From Thelephora terrestris (lineage: Eukaryota; Basidiomycota; Agaricomycetes; Thelephorales; Thelephoraceae), in assembly GCA_015956445.1 (NCBI GenBank), contig WIUZ02000018.1, forward strand, positions 248,001-312,000: a stretch of DNA of 64,000 bases. Reading direction: 5' to 3'. A program made the translations under genes and the position numbers. Below are positions 44,626 through 53,918 of the stretch, piece after piece. Below the pieces are notes generated by a model. That model was not told where the DNA came from and searched no databases. It worked only from the letters and a program-made list of their open reading frames with translations. How positions within the stretch are numbered: position 1 is the stretch's first letter; every line of letters begins with the position of its first letter.

Positions 44626-45592
44626 GAGTTTGCGGAGGTAAAAGTTTTGTGCGTGTGAGAAGAGCGGAACCGGATTTCTTGTCGCCTATCCCCCTCTTGT
44701 GGGGCGTGTATCGGATTTTTGTGCACAATCAATGTTGTATTTTATATGCTCACTGCTTTCGCTGGTCTGGGCTTCGTCAGAGCGAGCACCGATGATCGAT
44801 AAAATCTCGAAGGCGGAGCATTTCGGTGGTTCGACGGCCATTCCCCAACCTGCTTCTCTACAGTACGCAGTTCCGAAGCTCATCTCACCTTTTTCTCCCC
44901 TTCCGGTCCCGGGCCCTGGCCCACCATGTCTTCGAGTTGAAGACTGAAACTGCCTTCCCGCTTTCGGGGGCACGCAAAAATGGGCTCCCGCCTGTCATAC
45001 CCGTCGACCAGGGGTCTGTACTTTGGAGGACTCGGCTTTCCTACTCTGTTCCGCATCATATCTACCGCGCATGAGAAGTTGGTGTGCTTACTCCCCTTCC
45101 CCCTATCCAGGACGTGCTTCCTGTGACCCTTGGCAGCCAAGAGCTGGACATTTTCAAGCGCGATCTTGTACATCTCGACGCGGTTTCGCAACTTGAAATT
45201 CTGGGGCCGCAAACTACGCTTTCGGCCGCTTCGAAAACACCGCAACCATGTTTGACAAAGACATCTTGAGGGAAGCATCAAGACACCTCGAACAAAACAA
45301 AAAAACCAATCGTTCCTTGAGCGGCAGATCCTACCCGTTGTCATGCGCGTATGACAACGGCCCCCAGAAGTACCAGTATCATCAGACCTTGTCTTGAGGT
45401 AGTCAATACACTCGCGAAATCATAAAAGATAGCATGTAGACCAGCGAGCAGCCTTGACAGATCGTGATAGGGCTTAGGAGTCTTCGTACCCAACCGGTCT
45501 GGCACAGAAGAAGTCCGTGCAAACCATCGGACATCGTTTCAAAACCGGCGCATCAGCAAATCGTGGAAAGTCCGGCAATTGAATATATGGGT
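44626..45592. other. Intergenic region with one unassigned minus-strand frame
   Basis: A frame at 44880-45344 (minus) contains the helical stretch FKLRNRVEMYKIALENVQLL but no recognisable domain. It might be a remnant of a helical N-terminal domain. Nothing else seen. Confidence 0.3.
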
Positions 45593-46570
45593 CTACGAAA
45601 GTCGTAGACTAATTGATATAGCCTTATAACGGGTTATAAGCCCTTGTATGGGAGGTACCCCGATTACCAGACTTTCCTCAACTTGCTGGGGGCCCCCGTC
45701 CCATCCTCTTCTTTTACTTTTGCAAGTCATTCGCAACCGTTTCCATGCACGGTCCCCGCCTCTCCTTCCGTTGCACCACGACACCGATTGGAGCTCTCGA
45801 AACTTACCGAGGGTCCTTGAATGGTCAAAATCGTCTCCAGCAGTGCATGCCAAGAAGTTCACAGTGCCATCTCAGATGGAAGGTCGCATTAGATCTTCCT
45901 CCCAACGCAACAAGATCTCCAACCTCGCGTCGTAGCGCCTCTACCGCAAGCAAGAGAGCGACGCAAACGGATCGATGTTGGGAGAACAAAGGTTTAATTC
46001 AGTTGACCCAGAGGTTATGTCAGGCAAGAGATCGGAGTTCGTGAGACGCCGAACGCGCTGGTAGATAGGATTCATTTCGTTGCGGATGATAGATGGTGTG
46101 GTAAGGTATGGAGTGTCACGGGGATATCAATAATGAGGTGCAATAACAATAATGGACATGTCCTGCGGACAAGTTTAACCAGAGATCTCCGCAGCCCAAA
46201 CGATGATTGCGCTTCAATCCCGTTGATACGCAGAACTGCGGTACATATAATCACCGACCGGGGCCGCAGGAGATCCGAATATACCACGTTCCCTCGGTTG
46301 AGTTGTTCATGAATTATTTGGCCAGGTTGCGCCAGTTCTGGATTGGGTTAAGGTTTGACCCTTGGGACGATGTGTTCAGCTGGTGCGAGGGAGTTCTGTG
46401 GTGATGAAGGTGGAGGGTCTAGGTCATTTGATTACCGACCCATGAGCGGGGGCATCCGCACTCGACGACGGGGTATAAAAGATGCAAGGGACATGATACA
46501 GATTGGGGGAAGGGAGGTTTTGAGTGTTGCTTCGGAGCTGGTGCGTGCGGGATACTAGTTGAGAGTGCGA
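45593..46570 (-). pseudogene. Duplicated unknown gene, copy 2 (degenerate)
   Basis: Aligned by eye with 40479-41320: the shared words include ctccttccgttgcacc/ctccttccgctgcacc, ggattcattacg/ggattcatttcg and aatggacacgccctgcggac/aatggacatgtcctgcggac. It lies immediately 3' of the intact membrane protein gene, as copy 1 lies 3' of the degenerate one. Not open over its length. Confidence 0.4.
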
Positions 46571-46632
46571 ACGCCAACTCGCTTTGAAACGGCTCGGAGG
46601 CTGATGCTCTTGTCCAAATAATGATTAACCAG

Positions 46633-47604
46633 CTACGGATTAACGTTCCTCAGTGCAAGCTGGTGTGATGTTATGGTTGTGAAATTACCTTTCCCGTCAT
46701 GACAATCCTGAGAGGGGACTTCGGACAGTTGAGGTTTGTCATCCATCGGCGGTACGGGAGGCGCAGTGTCTGCGTTATTGTGAGATTCAGGTGGAGTTGA
46801 GCGGTCGGAAGGGGTCCGCCCTATCAGCTGCGCCTGGGATTCCGATTGTCTCTCCTGATCCACAGCACCCAAGGAACGGCGACACTGGTGCCCAGAACTC
46901 AAGCTAGACTTTCTCCCACGGCAACGGCAAGATTCTTGATTTGAGAGGTCCTGGTCAGAGTCTGAACGTTGTGAAGTGAACGAAGGAATTGGAACCGTGT
47001 TGTTGTGCAGCTGGGGAGCAAGAGGTGAAGGTAAGACGATGCGGACGCTGCTATGGGCAGAATGAGGTGCCCCACGAATGATGCTCGTTGGTCGAGGTGA
47101 GGCTTGAGTGAAGATGGTGTTGGTTGAAGCGACGGAAACTACACGGGACCGTGGCCTCCTTGGCCCTCGAGAAACGGAACGAGCTTGCCGAGTCGTGGAA
47201 ACGTACTGCTGAGTCACGGATGCTTGTTCGTCTACAACTGATTGTTGGCCGGTGACGTTGGTTTGGGGTGAAGAAGGGTTTGAGAGCGAGTAGTTGCTGG
47301 AGGATGGCGTGCCGTCCGATCCGTCAGTCTGAGAACTCGATTTGCCAGACGGTTTGAGCAAGGATGTATCGCTCTCGTAGATGCCCAATTGACCAGGACC
47401 CAAACTGTTCCGAAAGGTGCGAGGATGAGAAAGGTGGTTCGCTTCCTTTTCTCTGTGATGTGCCAGAGGCTGGATGGGCGGTAGCGGGGCGGACTCGGGA
47501 CGACGGCAGCATCTGAAGATCAGGAAGAGAAAGACGATACAGCCGACGAGACCGGACACCGCAATGACGATGATGAGGGTGATGCTGAGCTTGACAGTGG
47601 CCAT
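46633..47604 (-). CDS. Single-pass membrane protein with long disordered tail
   Basis: 323 codons starting at ATG 47604 (MATVKLSITLIIVIAVSG). Residues about 6-30 form one strongly hydrophobic segment followed by RCCRRPE, so the protein is probably an uncleaved signal-anchor protein with the tail in the cytosol. The rest is Ser-, Pro- and Gln-rich and low in structure, with SVSRGPRRPRSRVVS and PPVPPMDDKP motifs. An upstream in-frame ATG at 47721 exists, but the hydrophobic start favours 47604. The divergent PXA gene starts 253 bp away. Function unknown. Confidence 0.65.
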   Translation of the reverse strand: MATVKLSITLIIVIAVSGLVGCIVFLFLIFRCCRRPESAPLPPIQPLAHHREKEANHLSHPRTFRNSLGPGQLGIYESDTSLLKPSGKSSSQTDGSDGTPSSSNYSLSNPSSPQTNVTGQQSVVDEQASVTQQYVSTTRQARSVSRGPRRPRSRVVSVASTNTIFTQASPRPTSIIRGAPHSAHSSVRIVLPSPLAPQLHNNTVPIPSFTSQRSDSDQDLSNQESCRCRGRKSSLSSGHQCRRSLGAVDQERQSESQAQLIGRTPSDRSTPPESHNNADTAPPVPPMDDKPQLSEVPSQDCHDGKGNFTTITSHQLALRNVNP

Positions 47605-47856
47605 TTCTTGGTCTGGAAAGGGGAACCGGAACCAACCAACCGCTTTCTGCACAGAGTTGTTCAAAAGAGTGACGAGAGGTGAGATGCGGTGTGACCTGCG
47701 AGAGGCGCAAGTGTCGACCACAAGGCAAAGGAGCGGGAGGTAGGCTGAGGCAAAAGTAGTAGTTGTCTAAATAAAAAGGTGGCAGCGCAGTGCAGCTTCG
47801 CATTCTAAACATAGATTTGGTCACGTCACGCCAAGCCGATCGTGCGTTTAGCGGAC
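47605..47856. promoter_or_regulatory. Shared divergent promoter, membrane protein / PXA gene
   Basis: The 252 bp between the two start codons must hold both promoters. The interval has an AT-rich core, with ctaaataaaaagg near 47767-47779. No known operator recognised. Confidence 0.35.
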
Positions 47857-49790
47857 ATGGCCGGCTCTAAACTGCCACCACCTGCTCATTCTGTTCGTTC
47901 TTTCCAGTCCTCCATCGCCTCTAAAGACAAAGGGATCCCGAGTATCCGGTCTCAGATCGCTCCGGGCACTACTTTAGCAAAGCGTCTTCTCTTCCCCCAC
48001 CTCGCCCCCGATGTTGAAGCGCCACCGCTACTCATATCATCCAACCTACCTCCAGAGCTGAATGCAGAACTCTACGATTTTATCGCACTCGCTCTCAGGG
48101 CTTTCGTTAACCCGATGTGGACCAAGATCTCGCGTTTCGACAAGGACTTTCTCGTCCAGATCAACCAGGTCGTGACCCAAATCATCCAATCCCTCGAGGC
48201 GCGGCTGTCAAAAACAGACCTGAGCCCGCTAGTCTTCCGAGATCTGCCCGTCCTAATCACACAACATTACGAAGACTACCGGCTCGCAAGCTGCAAGTTG
48301 AACACTTCGTATTCAACCGGAGGCGCTGCGTCTCTCCCGCTGCTCTTCCACCAGTTCCAGCCGCACATGGCCGTATCCGCTGATGGGTCGATCAACGAGG
48401 ATTACTTGCGGCAGTCGGTCGACTTCGTACTGAAAGCCTGCCTACCGCCAGAGGATTACGACCCCGATACTGAACGATACGTCATCCGGGAAATTATCCT
48501 CAAAGTACTGAAGGATATAATTCCTCGAGTTTCGCAACCCTGGTTTATTCACAGGCTCGCTTTAGACCTCCTTGGCTCATCTGAGGCAGCCGTTTCCCTT
48601 GAGAAGGTCGGTCATTTCTCTACTCAGGTCTCGGAAGCAACTCAGCTAACAACGCATTTCTTAAAGCCACCGCCAGATCCCTCCAAGCCGTACATCTCAT
48701 TCCACGCAACTGTCATCTTCATCCTTTCCGCAATCCAGGCCATCTCTGGCTTCGGCCTTACCGTTATCCACGGGTACAAATCAGCAATCCAGACGATAAA
48801 GTACGTCAACGAGTCGTCAAACCACACTCCCGGTGAAATCAAAAGTTCACCTCCCGCCGCCCAACCGACCGCCTCCCCTCCCACAACCGCAGAAATCTCG
48901 AAACGGCAATCTGACTCCTCATCCATTTTCTCTGTGACCTCTCAACAACGACCAGAGCGGGGCACCCTTCAGTTCCCAGACCTCTCACGTTACGCGGAGC
49001 CACCGCTGGTAATGGTCACTACCGTTTTTAGCCTCGACAAGCGTTACGCAGCCTCAGCGATCTCCAGCACAATGGACTTACTCGCCTCGCTGTTCGCGCC
49101 ATTCCTCGATAAGTTCCGTCACGTATCTCCCGTCATACCATCCTTTGCTCACAGATGTCCCGTTCAAACAGGCTTTTACCTTACCTCTTGTACAAGAACG
49201 TTTTGTCCCCGGGCCGTCTGGTGGAAATCTGCCAAATAGCAAAGAAGAACGTTTTTCCTAACGGCTACTTGGCCCCTCCTCCAATAGATCCAACGCCCGA
49301 AGAACAAGTCGTTATACGGGAAAGGCTTGCGGCGAGAATCCAAGAGGTGATGCCCCGTAAGTATTATGCCACTTACAAGCCCCCGCCCTCGATTCAACGG
49401 CTGACCGCGACCGCTAACCATCCGTTGTCAGGATTGCTCTCTCCATTGGTATTGGGTGCCCACATCTCGGCCAAGGAACAAACGATCGACGACATTCTAG
49501 ATCCCTTGTCGTCGGCTGCATGCAATATCCACCTGCTCATGTTTATTCTGGATTCAGTGCTGATGACTTTAATCCCGGAGATGGGAACCACGACGGATGC
49601 GAGTATGATTGATGGCCCTCCTTCTGCAGTTACCGCTCTGTCTCGAATTCAACCGGATGCCGGTGCTCAACGGGTTCTGAAGCAAGGGAGTTCAATTGCC
49701 GGTGATAATGGGAATGGCGGAGCCGAGAAAGGGACGAACAATAGCCCTAGTCTGAGCTCTGCGACCACTGCAATGTATGGACATGTATAA
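47857..49790 (+). CDS. PXA-domain protein (sorting-nexin-like)
   Basis: 624 codons in two exons, 47857-49112 and 49172-49790, joined by a 59-bp intron that keeps the frame (…FLDK, then LLPYLLYKNVLSPGRL). The start at MAGSKLPPPAHS is preferred over the non-ATG extension. Residues about 65-250 look like a PXA domain: SNLPPELNAELYDFIALALR, the motif FVNPMWTKIS, HYEDYRLASCKLNT and YVIREIILKVLKDIIPRVSQ. A central Ser/Thr/Pro-rich linker (near AEISKRQSDSSSIFS) and a C-terminal helical part with LLYKNVLSPGRL and FPNGYLAPPPIDP follow. In known proteins the PXA domain is tied to endosomal sorting and lipid-contact functions. No PX or RGS domain is visible. Confidence 0.82.
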
Positions 49791-50425
49791 TTTAAGTGCT
49801 GGCCTGCTTTCTATCACTTTGTGTACCTGATTGTCCGGAAGACCACAGCAACATGAGTGGGCTGTGAAATAGAGTCTTGAATGTTTGCTTTTCCCCTCAT
49901 CCCGTATTCTTTGAAACTGTGAAGAAGGGAGTGAGTACCTTTTTAGTTTATCTCAAATTTGTGTGAGCTCAGGAGCAGAAAGCACCCAAAGATAGTATAG
50001 AAAGGCCTGTGTCAACTCTGTCCTTGTCCACTATACTGCCCAACTCGCCTTATTACCCTGGACTACCCCACCATCCCTGTAGCAGAGACATCTTGCACAA
50101 GCCAGAGCTGAGGCACACACAGAATTTATACTTTCCACTGCCAGTGCTTGGATTTAAACCTGTTCCTCTGATGCTTGTGGTGCACCCAATCCATGAACTT
50201 CCATTGACATCAGGTTCATGTCGGATCATTGTACTAGTAGCTATGAACCCCTCCATGGGTGCTTGGCTTGGGTGCATGAGCACCACAAACCCTCCAGGGC
50301 TTTATTGAGTGATGCACAAAGTTTTGAGAGACCCTACCTGGAAACTCCCTGCATGTATCTTCCAGGACTAAAGGGGGGAATACAGTGAAAGAAATATCTG
50401 AAATGAGATGTGAATGTTATAAGAT
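49791..50425. other. Region left of D2, no gene recognised
   Basis: The minus strand shows a plausible acceptor (tctcatttcag near 50398-50408) and donor (tttccaggtaggg near 50328-50340), so a fragment of a gene could be present, but no domain is readable. It does not resemble the missing WD40 part of NLR gene 2. Confidence 0.35.
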
Positions 50426-50530
50426 TGTCACGAACCCGTGACATAGTGTCTAAAATCACACAGATCATCCAAGACATTGGTCTTATTCGCAGTAATAAAA
50501 GTACAAAGACGGCCAATAAAAACTACAATC

Positions 50531-51425
50531 TTAAACAAGGACAAAAGGGTCTACGTCGCAAGCACAGTCCTGAGCAAACGGGCAACGGTGAGCGAAGTGG
50601 TGAGGATTATGAACGCTCTGAGGGCAGTACGAGTATGCTCGCGTTACCGGATCCTGCCAACACTCCCGACACCCCAACACATCATGAAACAAGCTATCGT
50701 GCATCTCCCGCTTCACGTCCGTCAACGCCGCGCTCACTAACGCGAACCCATAATGGTCCTGGAGACCCGCTACCTCTACCTTCAACTTCATCCGAACCTG
50801 CCGTGACTTGTCGGAGGGACAACAACGTTGTCCAGTACGAGTCATCGGACTCTTGCGACTCTTCTTCCGGGTCCTCTCCACCAACTGATGACTCGGGACA
50901 GGACTCCAGGGAGGGGACTGAGGAAGAGGAACTCCTTGATCCTGGAGACGGCGGAGGGACGACGGGGGAGTGAGGAGCTGCGTCAGTGCAATACGCTCCA
51001 TGGCATCGATGACCAAAGTACCGGAGGAGAGACTCCTGGAAAGGTTTCCAATGTTCCAAGGCAAAGTGAGAGAAGTCTTCATTAAGACTGTTAACGACGA
51101 CATACATGACATCCATCCTCTTCTCCAACTTCAAGATCCTATCCTCCCTCTCTTGCTCCATCGCGTCCTGCATGGGAGTAACCCCAGGAGCCCATCGCCT
51201 GGTCCTGTTGGGGTCTTCGTATCCCGCTTGTTCCCAGAACTCGGCAGGGGCGTTGTGAGCGGTCAGGAAGTCCACTGCCACCTGGTTGTCATGAGCGATG
51301 TTGGCAGGGGAGTCATACAGATGTTGCTCCACGTTCAAGGGAGCGTCCGTCTCGAATGACGGGGAGAAGTCGAAAGGGGTGGCAGCGGCATTGAGCAGAG
51401 CATTGTTGGCAGCGTAAGCAGACAT
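50531..51425 (-). CDS. Family D leftward coiled-coil/Cys-rich protein gene (D2)
   Basis: ATG 51425 (MSAYAANNALLNAAATPFDF); the first frame continues to 50694. The Cys-rich minus-strand frame ending at 50531 (GCRECWQDPVTRAYSYCP) differs from D1 in only about two residues over the last 49. The coiled coil and the CHGAYC motif are identical to D1. Confidence 0.55.
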
Positions 51426-52027
51426 AGTAGTAGGTGTGCTTGAAAGGAGGAAGAGTAGTGGTAATTGTGGGAGGGGAAAAGAGACGATGAGAGGAAAAGA
51501 CCAATCATCCCTCTGGATTATATACGACTGACTCAATAAGGGACCCCAAAAAGGGAAGACAATGAAACACTATCCATTAAAGACCCAATTAGGATAAAAC
51601 GAACCCTTAGCCCCATCCCGATCCCATCAAACCCTGAGAAATCCCCATCGATCATGGGAAATCCCCATTTGTCTTCTATTGCTACCAGGAAATGTGAGAA
51701 ATCCCCATTGTACTCCTAATGACTCATTCACTATTGTCTCCTTATTTCATATTCATTCGTCGCTCTAGAAGTCCCACTTCTCTAACTCGTCTACCCTGCC
51801 CTAAACTACGCACAGACCATGTTGACCCCTGTTTGACTCGTTGTAGAATAATGACTCCTGTAGAGGATTGGGTATATAAGGAAGAGCGTTCGCTCCTTCT
51901 TTTCCCCATTCTCAATCTCTTCTGTACTTCTCTACCAACCACCTTCATAAACAAAGTAAGCTGAGGAATTCTCCTCACGTCTTATTCCTTTCTGACCCAA
52001 TCGAAGCAGGAATTCTCCCACTAGTGT

Positions 52028-52651
52028 ATGTTCAGAGCCCCCAACCCATTCCCCTCTACCAGTCCCATCCAGCGCCCGGTCATACCAGACGTAAGAAGAT
52101 CTGTCTGGGAGTATAAACTCATCAGAAGTCTTCAAGTAAACCGAACCGCCGGTTTACTTACTCATTTCCCTTATTATCGCCCCTTTGCAGCACTCGATTC
52201 CGGAGTCACCACTCCCCCTTTTCTTTTAGGAGCCGATCATCAGTTCCTTTGGAGCTCAGATACCACTGAGAGCGTCCTAGCGACAGTCTACTTCAGTATA
52301 AGCCCGGCCTTCTACTTCCCCAACCCCCGCATTCATCTTACCACTAACATCCACACCCATTCCCCGGCTATTATTGTCTTGTGGTGGGAGATCCCAACTG
52401 AATTACCTTATTCGGTTCTAGAATACCTCGTAAGCTTCGAACGACTCAGTGATCAAGACTTCAACCCCTTCATTCAACAACTGAGTCACTTCTGTCAAGA
52501 CTACCACTCGCCCTTTTTCCCTTATCAAACAGAATCCCCACTCACCCTCGACATCCCCCCTCCCCTCACCTCTACACCAGGAACCCCTTTCAGAATCCGA
52601 CCCGATACTCCTCATCCATCCGTTAATCCTCTAGCGTCCCCTAAACAGTAA
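52028..52651 (+). CDS. Family D rightward 207-aa protein (D2)
   Basis: Same length as the D1 copy and starts MFRAPNPFPSTSP. The central stretch (TAGLLTHFPYYRPFAALD, LLGADHQFLW, TTESVLATVYFSISPAFYF) is nearly unchanged at protein level while third codon positions vary. No recognised domain. Confidence 0.7.
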   Translation: MFRAPNPFPSTSPIQRPVIPDVRRSVWEYKLIRSLQVNRTAGLLTHFPYYRPFAALDSGVTTPPFLLGADHQFLWSSDTTESVLATVYFSISPAFYFPNPRIHLTTNIHTHSPAIIVLWWEIPTELPYSVLEYLVSFERLSDQDFNPFIQQLSHFCQDYHSPFFPYQTESPLTLDIPPPLTSTPGTPFRIRPDTPHPSVNPLASPKQ

Positions 52652-52671
52652 GCAGGCCCACAACCCTGACA

Positions 52672-53458
52672 AGATTGAGGCCCTGGAGAATTGGAAGGAA
52701 GACATGCAAGGTGTTATTCATGGACAGGAAGATAGCGTGGTTCGGCAGGGCGCCGATATTGATTTGTTGAAGGTAAATGTGGGGTCGGGAGATAATTGAC
52801 TTCTCTAACCCAACATTTCCTTTAGGGAGAGGTGACCACTCTTAAAGACCTGGTTCGGGCTCTGGTTACCAAGACCGGAGAATTGGAGGGCGATAAGGTA
52901 ACGAGTAGGGTTAGAAGATGTTTGTTATCATTCTAACCCTCCTTGTTTTAGGTTTGCCTTACTCGTCGTATTTCCGAGTTGACCGGGGAAGTCCAGGATC
53001 TCCAGAGGAGGTGCAATGAGCCGGAGGTCCGAGTTGAAGAAGAGGAGTTGGAGGTTCCGCATTGGGCCGGGTCGCCGATAATTCCTAATCGGGCTGAATC
53101 ACCGCCCGCTCGTTTGTTGGTCCGTCATGAGAACAGGTTAGTTCCTGTCGACGATGAGGTCATTGAGATTGGGAGCGACGAATTCTACCAGAACGTAGGA
53201 GTTGTCCGTAGGGACACTCCTCGTCCTGAATTCGTGTCTACTCCTTGGGGTGCTCGTCGTCAATGGCCTGCCCTGGAGTATGACTCGTACGCCAAGTTCG
53301 TTCCTGATAGCGAACCGAACTCTGACACGGAGCTTCCAGATTACAATGACTTGTCGGACGTAGATCCAAACGAGATTAGGGAGCAGAACTGGTTGAATGA
53401 GGAGTTGGTGAGGTCGGCCTTGGAAGTAGTACAAAGGATTCGCAGAGATATTGATTAA
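52672..53458 (+). pseudogene. Family C gene, 3' part (in C4)
   Basis: The blocks ALENWKEDMQ, LTGEVQDLQRRCNEPEVR, the acidic EPNSDTELPDYNDLSDV motif and the terminal RIRRDID are present. It is closest to C1. Incomplete. Confidence 0.6.
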
Positions 53459-53918
53459 TAACTCTTTTGTACTTTTGGACTTCCTTGGAATTAATCTTTT
53501 TGTCTATTGCGTGTGATCCATGAGTCGTAAAGCATAATGGTTTTCGTAAGTCCAATCCAAGGGTCAGATTAATAAGCCGGTTGACTTCTGCGAGAGGTCA
53601 GCGCGCGACACTTATTAATACATCCCTTGTTGTCAGTAGCCTGAATATCTACTAGTCGTCCAGGGGCAACGGAGGGCCAGGTAGGGGGGATCTTCGTATG
53701 AAGGTCCACCGGTACATGTTCACGTATTATACCTCGGGTCTTCTGGGGTATCTTGACTAGTAGCACGTTCCACGTATTGGACTTTGAATCGTTAGACATA
53801 GGGCATATGGCATAATAAACAGTTTACCGCCATGTTTAGGGCAGGGCACCAACTGACTTAGTGGTGATGAGGCGTTGAATAAAGGAAATAAAAGGGGGTA
53901 AACGGCGAAATCATCACA
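52672..53918 (+). mobile_element. Family C element, copy C4 (incomplete)
   Basis: The right half of a family C element, ending GGCGAAATCATCACA at 53918 in the coding sequence of NLR gene 2. Its left side is family C gene sequence abutting D2. The conserved stem-loop region is at about 53540-53800. The copy is broken. Confidence 0.75.

Larger units (their letters stand above)
50426..52671. mobile_element. Family D element, copy D2 (looks whole)
   Basis: Begins TGTCACGAACCCGTGACA and ends CAACCCTGACA, the same length as D1 (2,246 bp by these ends). The left flank is AAGAT and the right flank AGATT, so no clean duplication is seen; the left flank is host-like and the right flank is family C sequence. 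Both genes and both TATA boxes of D1 are kept. It looks whole. Confidence 0.75.

Noticed and set aside
44880-45344. A possible NLR-type helical domain on the minus strand
   Set aside because: Only one helical stretch is suggestive. No second exon or NACHT motif accompanies it.
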